Source of the DNA: Lepidostoma basale
Taxonomy: Eukaryota > Arthropoda > Insecta > Trichoptera > Lepidostomatidae
Direction of reading: 5' to 3'
Length of the DNA: 64,000 nt
NCBI GenBank assembly: GCA_022606425.2
Contig: JAHDVF020001501.1
Span: forward strand, 682,001 to 746,000
This document shows positions 42,423 to 52,484 of this stretch, in pieces (positions within the stretch are counted from its first letter, which is position 1; each line of letters starts with the position of its first letter). Below the pieces are notes generated by a model, which saw only the letters and a program-made list of their open reading frames with translations, was not told the DNA's origin and made no database searches. Both the position numbers and the translations under genes were made by a program.

Positions 42423-43014
42423 GGATTAATTTTATCTCAATAGAGACGAAGATGCAAACTGGAAACTGAATATGGTGATCGAGGTGTTTACAGGACTTAT
42501 GACCTGTCATTGGTTGGGTTAAGTAATTACAACATTCCCCATTCCACCTTTCTTATGACCACCATGTCTGACAAATTTTGGAAGTTGTGTATATGTTAAT
42601 ATCCAACACCACAATTCACATGTCAGTTTCAATTTACAGACCAACGCCATCTATGAAGATTAGATTTAAGCATTAAGCAGAAGATCTTTTTATAACGCAA
42701 TGTGAAAGGCTACCGCCATTAACGCACTGCTAGATAACGCCTGGAAATGTCACTCCAATTTATAAGCTAACTTGGACCAGTTTTTGTTTTATACAACATT
42801 TTGAATGTATACAAATACTTGTAGACGAATATTGGATTTTATTTACCCATTGCGGGTTATCAATTCAAAGATTATTTTTTATCTCAATAGAGACGAATTC
42901 GATGACGATCTTCGTCTCTATTGAGATAAAATTTATCCTTGAATTAATAACCCGCAATGGGTAAATACAATCCAGTATTCGTCTACAAGTATTTTTATAC
43001 ATTCAAAATGTTGT
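42423..43014 (+). mobile_element. REP-T element, 592 bp, with palindromic 3' part
   Basis: It begins GGATTAATTTTATCTCAATAG, has the body with GTGATCGAGGTGTTTACAGG and ACTTATGACCTGTCATTGG, and ends in a palindrome (42783-43014) whose arms hold ACAACATTTTGAATGTATAC, AATATTGGATTTT and CTCAATAGAGACGAA. It is flanked by 14-bp duplications. GTGGTCGAGG, an ACAGG…CCTGT stem and GGTTGGGTT resemble tRNA A-box, anticodon arm and a decayed B-box. I infer a SINE-like retroposon. Confidence 0.75.
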
Positions 43015-43028
43015 ATAAAGCCATACTA
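43015..43028. repeat. Target-site duplication, right (REP-T)
   Basis: ATAAAGCCATACTA, copy of 42409-42422. Confidence 0.85.
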
Positions 43029-43059
43029 ATTTGAAAAGGGAATTTGTAAAACTGTTTTT

Positions 43060-43740
43060 CTAACTTTTTTTGGTAAACCGGCAAAGACCAAGGTGATGGG
43101 CACGGAAAGGCTTGAAATCAACGTGGACGGCAACCGAATTGAGAATGTCCAAGAATATACATACCTGGGACACAATATTCGATTGGGCCAAGATAACCAA
43201 ACCACATAGCTCAAAATAAGAATTGGACTAAGCTGGGCAGCTTTCGTTACATCCTTAAAAAACGGAAAATACCGATCAACCTGAAACGAAAAGTCTATGA
43301 AGCCTGCATTCTGCCAGTTGGTACTTATGGTATTGAAACTGTTACATTGTCCAAACAAAGTGCCGAAAAACTACGAGTGACCCAAAGAGCCATGGAAAGA
43401 GCCATGTTAGGAAAAAGCCTAAGAGACATAGTCAGAAACGATACGCTGAGAGAAAAAATAAAGGTCACTGACTCCATCCAACGGGTGGCGACTCTAAAAT
43501 GACAATGGGCAGGTCACGTAGCCAGAAGCTCAGATGAAAAGTGGACAAGAAGACTGCTGACTTGGAGACCGTGGACGGCAAAGAGAAGTGCAGGGCGACC
43601 GCAACTACGGTGGAAGGATGATCTGAACAGACACTTCGGAATAACCTGGATGCAGTCTGCACAGGACAGAGTGACATGGAAGCGAATGGAGGAGGTCTTT
43701 GTCCAGGAGTGGACAGGAATAGGCTGAGGAAGAAGAAGAA
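43060..43740 (+). mobile_element. RTE-C LINE, 3' coding part
   Basis: Decayed frame with KTKVMGTERLEINVDGNRI, then EYTYLGHNIRL, KVYEACILPVGTYGIET and the typical end RVATLK(stop)QWAGHVARSSDEKW, then GRPQLRWKDDL. It ends AGGAGTGGACAGGAATAGGCTGAGGAAGAAGAAG. A single in-frame TAG at about 43207 and a TGA at about 43500 break it. The YADD region is missing by truncation. Related to the fragment at 63.36 kb. Confidence 0.8.
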
Positions 43741-44639
43741 GAAGAATAAATATTAAAGATAAAAATATTTTCACATAACATGTTTCAGAGGTAACCTCTT
43801 CCATCCTAAGGTGTAAATAAAACTGTTATAAATTTAACGGTAACAACCAATCATACAATATATTGAGGAATATCTTTAAAACAAACTCAAAGCGCGGCAA
43901 TGTACAGGATTTGTGACAACTATATACAACAAGTATTTTGGAGACATTGATGTTTTCCGCTTGAACGAACGAAACTTCAAAAAAGCGATAGGAGCAACCT
44001 TTCGGCGTGGATGAGACCGTAATGTTACACGATATTATAATATGTTACTTTTTTTTTTACTATTATTTATAATTTAAATTTTGTTCTTATTTCGAGTACT
44101 ATTATTATGTTTAACTGTCAATCATTTTGTCTGACCGTATTTTGCCTTAGCTTAAATTCTATTAAATTAACTATTTATTGTATTTGTGGTAGCATGTAAT
44201 TGGCTTTATTTATTATTTTTCTTAATGTTTCTTAATGAATATATTGATGTCGCTTTATGAATAAATAAATAAATAAAAACAAACATTTTATTCACAAATT
44301 ACTGACTACTTCAAAAATATAATAGGATAAGAAACAATTACGAACTATAAAAAAGCACGGACTACTACAATTTAAAATACTCGACGAAAATATGTGTTTG
44401 CTTAAATAATAAAATACTAAAGGATTACTATTTTGGATGCAGATTTTGTTATACTGTTTTATCCACTTTTTTGATAAATATTTCGAAACAAAAAATTTTT
44501 CACACATGTTGTAAAAAGGTTATATTTACACCTGATGGTGGAATTCTCCTTCCAAATTTAAAAATTTATTCCGCTGTATCAACACCTTAATTTTCAATAA
44601 AACCTTTAAATTTAATAGAAAATGTACAACATGTCATTT
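43741..44639. other. Unassigned; possible LINE 3' UTR
   Basis: The part ending at 44277 in AATAAATAAATAAATAAAAAC looks like a Jockey/R1-type LINE 3' UTR with an A-rich tetranucleotide tail, but no coding homology is visible upstream. The remainder is AT-rich. Confidence 0.35.
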
Positions 44640-44990
44640 GCAAAACTTATGCTAGGCTCATTATGATATATGATTCAGAAACTAGAGCTGACACAGTTAG
44701 GACCAAAAGTCATCTTCAAACATCTGAAATGTGAAAACTTCACACAATAGCAGGTAGGAATCTCAAAGGAGACGGTTCTATATATAAACTCTGAAATAAA
44801 ACTCACAGACCTGTTAGACGGAAGACTTTGTGAGAAGAGTGAAGAAAATTCGGTGATATGTTGATATGATGGGCGATGGAAGAATTCCTCGGTTGCGCAC
44901 AATTTACCCATGGGACATCGCCTGCCAAGATGACCGCCAAAAGGATGAAACGAATGTTGATGTTCCACTTCTTAAGAGGATGACTTCCGT
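44640..44990 (+). mobile_element. RTE-like LINE fragment
   Basis: MIYDSETRADTVRTKSHLQ from about 44663, then broken frames with AATAGCAGGTAGGAATCTC. The end carries TTCTTAAGAGG. Related to the TYGIETRADT segment of other copies. Confidence 0.65.
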
Positions 44991-45104
44991 TAAGAAGTAA
45001 ATATTAATATTTTATGAAAAATCAAAAATCATTTTTTAATGACTCATCAAGGCAAAACATATATCTTCTATAAATATAGCAAAACCTTAAATAAAACGAT
45101 CAAT

Positions 45105-45560
45105 AATAACCATCACGCCCTCTTTCTGGAGGAATAGGCATAAATAATGGACCGCCACACTGTTCTGTCCTGACATACTTCTCTCGATTTCTCTACATTC
45201 ATACATCTTGTCATGCACGTACGTCGACTCCTCACGTGACCGACATTAAATATTTGATTGATGTGATCGTGCCACTTTTTCCTCGGCCTATTTCTATTTC
45301 TAGCTCCATTCAAGTCGTTTAAATATATATTCTTCAACCATTCTGTCTTCACTCATTCTTTCCATTTGTCCAAACCATCTTAACGACCCTTTCGTTATTT
45401 TGTTCATAAAAATTTCGTTCGCACCGCATTCACTTCTTAAACTCGCATTTGACACTCTATCATATACAGATTTATACACATTCGTCTTAGAGATCTTATT
45501 TCTACTGCATTTATTCTACTTTCATTCTTCTTTTGCCAGTTCCATACATTTCTCTTAAAT
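45105..45560 (-). mobile_element. LINE-K 3' part (minus)
   Basis: ATAACCATCACGCCCTCTTTC (tail complement), TCGACTCCTCACGTGACCGAC, TTCTTTCCATTTGTCCAAACC and GCACCGCATTCACTTCTTA follow the ORF backwards. Part of it reads RNRPRKKWHDHINQIFNVG. A few stops. Confidence 0.75.
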
Positions 45561-45574
45561 ACTTCCACTTATTG

Positions 45575-45800
45575 TATTAATGTCTGTTGAGATAATAAAC
45601 TAATTTGATTTCGATAGCGACCAGTTTCGCCAGGCTTATTGGAATCGATAGACTGGTCTTTCGATGCCAGCTAGCTAGAAGTAAAGACAATACGTGGAAG
45701 CAGTTAATAAAAAACATCATTTATTTAATAATTAATTAAGATTAACTGTAATCAATAGATTTTAATCAAATCATAAGGTTTTATTTTCATTAATCACAAA
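45575..45800. repeat. SINE-2 tail and PAL-F remnants
   Basis: TTGAGATAATAAACTAATTTGATTTC is a SINE-2 3' end. GACCAGTTTCGCCAGGC and GTAAAGACAATACGTGGAAG match PAL-F inner and arm sequences. Confidence 0.5.
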
Positions 45801-45804
45801 ATAA

Positions 45805-46125
45805 GTATTAATTGTATCTCAGTAGAGACATAAGAGACGAAGATGCAAATTGGTGGTCGAGGCGTTTACAGGACTTATGATATTGGTTGGGTAAAGCGAT
45901 CGCTTTATGTAATACAACATTCCCCATTCCGCCCTGCTTACGACCACCACGTCTGACAATTATTTTTGAAAGATGTATATATGCTACTATGTTGAGGAAC
46001 ATTTCACATATTTTAGTTTAATCTACACTAACCACATCTATTAAGATTAATCCTTAAATGATTAACCCGCAATGGGTAAAATCCAGTATTTGTCTACAAG
46101 TATTTGTATACATTCAAAACGAAAT
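45805..46125 (+). mobile_element. REP-T element
   Basis: TTGTATCTCAGTAGAGACAT, GGTCGAGGCGTTTACAGGAC, GCGATCGCTTTATGTAATAC and the terminal TAACCCGCAATGGGTAAAAT. Internally shortened. Confidence 0.75.
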
Positions 46126-46849
46126 GTCACAAAATAAGTGTTTATTTTTAGAATGAATTGATTTTTTAAAATTAATCATACTAGTTTAAATAGTTGTTAT
46201 TTAAACTGAGGAAGGATTGGTTCAATATTTACGAATGTTGCAGTAATAATAGAAGACACATAGGTATATTTGCTTTCTGAAAACATTAAGGGGAGAGGAT
46301 TTTCTTAACTCAAAACTAACATCCTAGCGCCCCTTACACTTTTATATCCCTCGTATGCTAATGTCGCCGAACTTGGTTCGTTTGGCACAAGGAAATTTGT
46401 TTCTTTTCTGTATTGTTTATCCTCTCTCAGAAACAGGGCGATTTGTTTTATTGTTCATCTCCTCTACAAGAGTAGGCTTTAGGGGTGTTACTGAATTGTG
46501 CCGGAAGTTTATGGTTTTTAGATTGTGTATTATTCAAAACATAAACGGCCGGAAACAGAGCTTTGGGGCATCCATGGGAGAAGGCACACGACCATTTATC
46601 ACGAAAAATTTCTATTTATCGTAATATGGATCATAATTTCATTTCAACAACTGTTTTATGGAGATTGAGCAGATATATCAGTGGAATATATGTACAATAG
46701 TTCGGATTTTTATGTTTATAACACATTGGGCAATGTGAGCGTATAATTTATTACATTCATATATCTTACTACGCCAAATAAGATGCATCTAACATAACGA
46801 AAAAGACAAAATGGATAGCATTTGGCAGAGATTACTCCGCTCTAACATT
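46126..46849. other. Unassigned
   Basis: An 89-codon ORF (46355-46624) has no known domain. No repeats identified. Confidence 0.4.
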
Positions 46850-47510
46850 ACTTGCATTTAATAAAAGGTCGAAAATAATAGAGTCAAATAATATAGACCT
46901 AAAACTGAGAATACTCCTCATCAAGGCCTATGTATGGAGTGTCTTGATGTACGGCTGCGAGACATGGTGCCTATCCGAAAGGGATAAGCGGAGACTAGAG
47001 GCTTTTGAGATGTGGTCCTATAGAAGACTCTTTGGAATTTCCTGAGAGACCACATCACGAATGAGGAAGTTCTTCAAGGAATCGAAGGAGGAAGGCACCT
47101 GCTCAGGACCTTGTCCGAAAGGCGTGCAAGATGGATCGGCCATGTAATACGTCAAGAAGGTCTCTTGCATGCTATAATGGAGGGTATGATCGAGGGGACA
47201 AACTCTAGGGGACGTCCACGCCGAGAGTACCTGGAGGACCTGTTGGTGGACGTACGCTGCTCATCATATGCAGATCTCAAAAGAGCCGCACAAAACAGGG
47301 AAAAATGGAAGAGAATAATGGAGGAAATTGCTGCAAACCAATCCCAGGATTGAAACCAGAGAAGAAGAAACATTACGACTCGGTGGTGAACCATTAGAGC
47401 GGGTGGAACACTTTAAGTACCTGGGCAGTATAATTACATCATCTATGGACCCAGATTTGAAAGTGAAGTGCAGGATCGAAGCAGCCCATAGTTTATTCAA
47501 CAAAAAATGA
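46850..47510 (+). mobile_element. LINE-Q fragments, segment order permuted
   Basis: 46880-47350 runs LMYGCETWCLSER-like (broken near 46950) through SERRARWIGHVIRQE, TNSRGRPRREYLEDLL and ends in AANQSQD with GAAGAAGAAA. Directly after it comes an upstream piece, LERVEHFKYLGSIITSS (47400-47510). So the N-terminal part of one copy follows the C-terminus of another. Confidence 0.75.
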
Positions 47511-47587
47511 CAACTTGCATCATTCGCACCGCATTCACTTCTTATATTTTCATTTGACACTATCATACACAGAGTATCCACACATTC
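47511..47587 (-). mobile_element. LINE-K fragment, left part (split by hAT)
   Basis: ATTCGCACCGCATTCACTTC and CACACATTCGTCTAAGA match 45.42-45.49 kb. The last eight bases at 47588-47595, GTCTAAGA, are the duplicated target. Confidence 0.75.
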
Positions 47588-47901
47588 GTCTAAGACAGGG
47601 GTCGGCAAACTTATTAGCCAAAGAGCCAAATGCGTACTTTACAACTATTTAAAAAAAATTGAGAGCCAAATCTGTTTATTGATTTAGATAACCTTTATTT
47701 TAATTTAGGCACTTCATTCAATTACGGGTACACTGAATAAAACATTATTTCATACTTGTTTAAGATTTAATTCATTGATAAAAAATAGTATGTAGTTAAG
47801 GAATCCACAAATTTAAATCATGACAATGACTGACAAATACCTAATGCGAACAATGTTTTTGCCTCTCCTTTGAATTTTTGAGTAAGTCAGGTTTGTTTGT
47901 T

Positions 47902-48285
47902 CTTCTTCTGCTTCTTCTAATTATAGGTCTTGCGATCTGTTAATGCAGGATATCAACTTTCTTGCTGTGATGAAGGCGACCAACCTTCTCTCCATCTCTT
48001 TGGTGGTCATCCTGGTGGTCGACGGCTCTTGCATCACGATATTAGGAACTCTTGCTGGATCCATTCTCTCGATGTGGTCCCTCCAGAATCATCTTCTCTG
48101 CCTACTCCATCTCACTATGTCTTCAATTTTGCAGGATTTGCGAATTTTCATTGGGTATCCTATCTCTAACGGTTCTCCCCACAATAGGTCGCAATATTCT
48201 CATTTCTGCTACTCTAAAGAGATGTCTGGTTCTGACAGTGTCTGCTCTTGCTTCGATTCCGTATGTTATTATGGGCCTGATGCAT
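47902..48285 (-). mobile_element. RTE-like LINE fragment nested in the hAT
   Basis: Complement reads ACIRPIITYGIEARADT, VRTRHLFRVAEMRILRPIV and a decayed C-terminus; its (GAA)n end appears as TTCTTCTTCTGCTTCTTC at the left. GTTTGTTTGTT flanks it on both sides (47891-47901, 48286-48296), an 11-bp duplication. Confidence 0.88.
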
Positions 48286-48299
48286 GTTTGTTTGTTGTT

Positions 48300-48740
48300 T
48301 TTCTTAATTTTAGGCACAATTCCAGGTTCTCATCAATAAGACGACTTCTTAGTTTACTCTTGTTAAAATTCATGCTTGAATAAAATTGTCCACATGAATA
48401 TGTAGAAGCGAACAGCGAAAGATCAGCAAATGCGAGTTTTTTCAGCTGATCATAAGTGTCAGTAATACTATTTCAGGCGTTAAAGATGATGACTAAAAAT
48501 CTTTGAATTGGCGATGATGATTAAGAGATTTAGCTAAAACGGAATTGATAATCGTAATCACCAATTCCATAACTTTACAAATTTCTTCTGGAAATGTCTG
48601 CGGACAGAGCGTTCTTGATGAATGATGCGATGGTAAGCAAGTATCTCGCGATTATTTTTTCTTTCAACAAACCCCTTTCTTGCGCGCCTGGCCGTGAATA
48701 TTTGTGCCAAATCCGCACTTGAGGGGCTAAAGAGCCGCAC
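48300..48740 (-). pseudogene. hAT transposase remnant
   Basis: Read leftwards, 48558-48740 includes ILAYHRIIHQERSV, like the conserved CxxHxxxH-type HxIIHQE segment of GTF2IRD2/ZBED-like hAT transposases. 48310-48440 gives FASTYSCGQFYSSMNF followed by KSKLRSRLIDENLELCL, the hAT C-terminal dimerisation motif. The pieces are in the right order but hundreds of residues are missing between them and frames are interrupted. A DNA transposase relic without activity. Confidence 0.8.
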
Positions 48741-48802
48741 TTAAGAGGCTAAAGAGCCGCATGCGGCTCCGGAGCCACACTTTGCCGACCTCTGGTCTAA
48801 GA

Positions 48803-48905
48803 GATCTCATTTTTACTGCATTTATTCAACTTTCATGCTTTATTTTGCCAGTTCCATGCTTCGCTTCCATACATAAGGGTGGGTACAAGAACACCATTGT
48901 GCACA
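48803..48905 (-). mobile_element. LINE-K fragment, right part
   Basis: GATCTCATTTTTACTGCATTT, TTTTGCCAGTTCCATGCTTC and GGTACAAGAACACCATTGTG continue the LINE-K copy (complement of VHNGVLVPTLMYGSKAWSWQ). Confidence 0.75.
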
Positions 48906-49029
48906 ATTATTTTGTGTTTGGCCAAAGATTTTCCCTAAATTCAGTATTTTAGTAAAATTATTAACGTGTTTTCGTTATGAATACATAATTAATGTAAGTG
49001 TTTATATTAGCGGTAAAGTACACACTTGT

Positions 49030-49205
49030 GTACTTTGTTACTATATCACTACATTTCATGTTACCAAACCAACCAGTTCCGCTCCCACAAGAGTTTCCTC
49101 GGGGTTACAAATACAAATTGAGCGATTTGTTTTTGTAACTCTGACGAAGCTGCGGCTGGAGCGAAACCGGTTGGTTCGATAAAACAAAACAAAGTGGTGC
49201 TAAAA
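49030..49205. repeat. PAL-C foldback repeat (variant)
   Basis: ACTTTGTTACTATATCACTA, CAACCAGTTCCGCTCCCAC, then the inverted GGAGCGAAACCGGTTGG and ACAAAGTGGTGCTAAAA. More diverged than 7.70 kb. Confidence 0.65.
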
Positions 49206-49397
49206 ACATATATCACAAGTGATATAAATTATGTTTTATTACAATAAATAAACACCTACATTTAATATTATAATGAAGCATTTAAAAAAAAAATAATAAG
49301 TGTTGACTTTTCTCAGTAGTATTAGAAAAGCATTGTAGCAGCCAAATGATTCAATAATTATACGAGTATTCAGTAAATATTATTAAAAAATACTGAC

Positions 49398-49563
49398 TTG
49401 TCATATATTTGTTTCAGCGACGTGTTATCTTCAATTTTGTCCTCGTACATTTCATGGTGCAGTATTATCCACGATGTTCTGAATGGCCATTGCTCTGTTA
49501 GGTTTACCCAGGAAGCCAGGTTGTGCCAGTTGAAATCTATTTGGAAAGCTTTCAACAGCCGAC
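49398..49563 (-). CDS. Kidins220: Kidins220/ARMS homologue, internal exon (3' of pair)
   Basis: Internal exon of a large membrane scaffold of neurotrophin and other receptors (ankyrin repeats, KAP P-loop NTPase domain, four membrane segments, C-terminal tail). The 166-nt exon starts after an AG acceptor (…TTTGAAG/GTCGG) and ends before GTCAGT. It completes a Gly codon, then reads [33 protein letters not shown] and [11 protein letters not shown], and leaves two bases of a Lys codon. The GRLL…FNW…LASWxNLTEQWPYRTSW string is a hallmark of Kidins220 proteins. No stops. The phase fits exactly with the exon at 49653-49732. The next 3' exon was not found in the window, so the gene continues left across long, transposon-filled intron sequence or out of range. 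The donor could also be three bases downstream (GTATTT). Confidence 0.9.
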
Positions 49564-49652
49564 CTTCAAACAAAAATTAATTCTCTGATTAAAAATCATC
49601 GAAGGTTGCAAAAATAAAATCACGGTGAGTTAAAAAAATAAATAAAACATAC
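49564..49652 (-). other. Kidins220: Kidins220 intron, 89 bp
   Basis: Begins GTATG and ends TTTGAAG on the minus strand. AT-rich, free of repeats, and much shorter than the surrounding introns must be. Splits a Gly codon after its first base. Confidence 0.85.
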
Positions 49653-49732
49653 CAGTTATGTAAAGAACATTCATGAGACGTCGCATACTTCTAGGATTTA
49701 CATCGCTGAAGTAATCATCAGTGAGCAAAACT
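49653..49732 (-). CDS. Kidins220: Kidins220/ARMS homologue, internal exon (5' of pair)
   Basis: An 80-nt exon: one base of a split codon, 26 codons, then one base. It reads VLLTDDYFSDVNPRSMRRLM and NVLYIT and joins in phase to GRLLKAF in the next exon. DDYFSDVxPRxMRRLxN is strongly conserved in this family and lies late in the KAP domain, so ankyrin-repeat exons are expected further right on the minus strand; none was recognised in this window. Acceptor is TTTTCAG at 49733-49739, donor GTATG at 49652. Coding constraint is clear against the AT-rich surroundings. A processed pseudogene is excluded by the intron. Confidence 0.9.
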
Positions 49733-49799
49733 CTGAAAACATAATATTACTTGTAATTTACAGAATGATAAAAAAAAACATTTGTTCAAATGAAAGTAA

Positions 49800-50125
49800 T
49801 ACTCTTTTTTTTCTATATTTATTTTTTATACACTTTGTATTATATATGCAACACTTATACTCAAAAAATAAAATTATATAGACATGTTTCGGACAAACAG
49901 TCCTTCTTCAGTAAAGATACATTTTTAAAAATATTATAAAATTGTTTACATGATCTGACAGATGATACAAAGATTTATTTTGGAACGTTTATGCTTTAGA
50001 TATAACAAATATTATGATTCAATTTAATATAAGTGTTGTATATACAAAGTGCATAAAAAAAGAAAAATATAAATAAACCATCATAACAACACAAAGTATG
50101 GCGTACATATATAGAAGAAAGTAAT
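49800..50125. repeat. PAL-H foldback repeat
   Basis: ATACACTTTGTATTATATATG, GACATGTTTCGGACAAACAG, CTTCTTCAGTAAAGATAC; right arm TTGTATATACAAAGTGC and AGTATGGCGTACATATATAG. It lies in the intron just upstream of the host exons. Confidence 0.7.
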
Positions 50126-50273
50126 ACTATAATATGATTGAATATATAGAAGTGAGCGGATGCCTAAAGGTCTACAAGCTTTCTCAGAAATAAATATAAA
50201 TATAATTTTAATATTTTAAACTGTTAACTTAAACAAAAAAATATTTTATTTTTAGCGACAGCTGTTTCGATAT

Positions 50274-50540
50274 ATTATTGTTATTATTATTATTATTTTG
50301 TTGAATCGCTCTTTACATCATGACAACATGAGCCAAGTCGATTTAAAGGGTATTATAGCTATCATAGTGATTCTCGTGACATGTGATAGGTAGCTAATCT
50401 ATCGCCATTTTATTGTCACGTGAATTCTACACCATTCCCAGCGAGGGCAGTGTGACAATCACACTGCCCTCGCCGGGAATCGAACCCGGAACCTTCGGGG
50501 TGGCAGTCAATGCACTAACCATTCGGCCACAAAGGTCATG
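50274..50540 (-). mobile_element. SINE-1, tRNA-derived (minus)
   Basis: The clearest copy. Complement: GGCCGAATGGTTAGTGCATTGACTG (A-box region; shown here in two parts GGCCGAATGGTTAG and TGCATTGACTG), GGTTCCGGGTTCGATTC (B-box), CACTGCCCTCGC stem, and (AAT)n tail near 50290. It interrupts a repeat with CGACAGCTGTTTCG on one side and its complement CAGCTGTCGTG on the other (50258, 50594). Confidence 0.88.
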
Positions 50541-51364
50541 TTACCACTCGGCTACTGTTACACCTGATGATGTCAACATAAAATGACAAAACAGCTGTCG
50601 TGAAAAATAAAAATACAATTGTATAAAACAAAAATAAATCAATGTTTTTTAATTAAACAGTTTAATGTGTTGAAGTATCATAGTGTTTCAGCCAAAACAA
50701 TAGACTATATTTAATATTAGATGTTATATCCTCAAGGTCGCATTAAGACGTGCATGAAATTTTAAAATAAACGCTCTATCTGATAATTGCTATCAGCTAG
50801 AAATAAATCTAATTAACAAGTATATTTATGCGAGTATATTTGAACATTTCTGTATAGACGTAGCCATACTGTATGTTATCAACTTAGCTACTTTACAGCT
50901 AATACAAACACTTACATTAATTATGTATTCATAACGAAAACACACTAATAATTACACTAGAATACTGAATTCAGGGAAAATCTTTGTCCAAATATTAGCT
51001 CTCTGTGATTTGTGTGAATCAATGTCGATTAAATAAGCCGACAGACCTCAATCATGGAATGTTATGACAAGTTACCACTGCAGGAGGCAACGAGCGAAGG
51101 AAACGGGGAGAGGGAAATTATCATACCCCCTCCACGCAATCTTAGGTTATCTGTTTAAACGTCGAACTGCGAATACTAATTAAGCATCCCGGGATTATAA
51201 TTACATGATTGTTTGATTACAATACACTTCATCAGCGAAATCGAATGTCTGATTATGACAAACAATAGTGCTAACAATGAATCGTTGCAATGTCATGATT
51301 TGAATATTAACTGTAGAAGGTGTAGGCGTATGGGTGAGTCATTTAAGGGTGATATTATTAAACA
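50541..51364. other. Unassigned intron-like DNA
   Basis: 50590-50620 is the right end of the CAGCTGTCG repeat. 51000-51190 is balanced in composition and single-copy here; possible conserved non-coding DNA. No exon found. Confidence 0.4.
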
Positions 51365-51459
51365 AAATAAATCATCTTTAAGGATTGATTGTATCTCAAT
51401 AGAGACAAAGATGTAAATTGTTTTTTGGAAACAGAATATGGTGGTCGAGGTGTTTACAG
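51365..51459 (+). mobile_element. REP-T, left part (split by hAT)
   Basis: TTGATTGTATCTCAATAGAG, ACAAAGATGTAAATTG and GGTGGTCGAGGTGTTTACAG. GTTTACAG (51452-51459) is the duplicated target. Confidence 0.8.
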
Positions 51460-52011
51460 TAGGGATCACCGCTCACGAGTCGGTTAAAAGATTCGACTCA
51501 CTTTGGTGAGCGGGTGAGCGATGATCCATAAAAAAAGAGCGGCAGCTCAATGATCCACTGGGTGAATCTTAAATTATTGCAAAAGAGTCCACTCTTTTAA
51601 GTAAGCTCTTTAAGAGATCTGAGCTGAACGGTTCCGCTCAGCAAAGTGAGTTGATTCCTCTTAATAATTCATGGTTTCCCATCGAGTCGTTTGTTAAAAA
51701 AGTTGTTTGTCGAAAAATTGGGGACGGAAATTGTTGGCGACCTTTTTTTTTTTTTTAGGTCATTGATAAAAAATTTATCCCGGTGACCCTTTTTTTTAGC
51801 TGACGAGCAAAAAACAAAGGTCACGGATAAGTTTTTAGGTCAATGAGCAAAAAAAATAAGGTCACCAAAATAATTTCAAACTTTGCAGAAATTCATTTTT
51901 AATAAACGACTCAAAATGGTGAACCATGAATCGTTAAAAAGAGTCGGCTCACTTTGCTGAGCGGAACCATTCAGATAAGATCCTTTAAGTGATTCATTTT
52001 GCCCATCTCTA
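51460..52011. mobile_element. 552-bp hAT-like element with 8-bp target duplications
   Basis: It starts TAGGGATCACCGCTC and ends TTTTGCCCATCTCTA, flanked by GTTTACAG (51452-51459, 52012-52019). TAGRGAT ends and 8-bp duplications fit hAT. Several CTCACTTTGSTGAGCGG motifs lie near both ends. The centre has repeated AGGTCA(T/C)(T/G)GA-like phrases (51760-51880). No transposase. Confidence 0.88.
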
Positions 52012-52415
52012 GTTTACAGGACTTATGACCTGTCATTGGTTGGGTTAAGCGATCGCTTTATGTTAACAACATCTCCCCATTCCTCCCTTCTTACGAACAC
52101 ACCACGTGTGACAAATTTTTGGAAGTTGTATATATGTTGCACCACACTTCACATGTTATTAGTTCAATCTACACTAGCGCCATCTATTAAGAATAGGTGT
52201 AAGCCTTAAGCAGCAAATCTTTTTATTAATGCAATGTGAAAGGCTACATTTGTTAGACAACGCCAGGAGAATACTTCTCCAATTTTTATGCTTTTTTAAA
52301 CTTGGACCAGTTTTTGTTTTTTTCTTGAATGTTACCAATATGTTACCAAATGATTAACCCGCAATGGGTAAAATCCAGTATTTGTCTGCAAATATTGGTA
52401 ACATTCTAAATAAAC
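52012..52415 (+). mobile_element. REP-T, right part
   Basis: GTTTACAGGACTTATGACC, GCGATCGCTTTATGTTAAC, CTACACTAGCGCCATCTATT and TAACCCGCAATGGGTAAAAT complete the element. Confidence 0.8.
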
Positions 52416-52484
52416 CATCGTCTAATACAAAGCCAGCCGTGGCTGGCTGCTTGCGCGACACCATATGAAGGAACAAATTCATGC

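Larger units (their letters stand above)
47596..48794 (-). mobile_element. hAT transposon, 1.2 kb, with 8-bp target duplications
   Basis: The ends are CAGGGGTCGGCAAACTT and, at the right, TTTGCCGACCTCTG, flanked by GTCTAAGA on both sides (47588-47595, 48795-48802). It carries minus-strand transposase remnants and a nested RTE fragment. Subterminal AGAGCCGCATGCGGCTCCGG is a palindromic patch at the right end, as in many hAT elements. Confidence 0.92.

Noticed and set aside
46355..46624. 89-aa ORF as a gene
   Set aside because: No recognisable motif or exon border.
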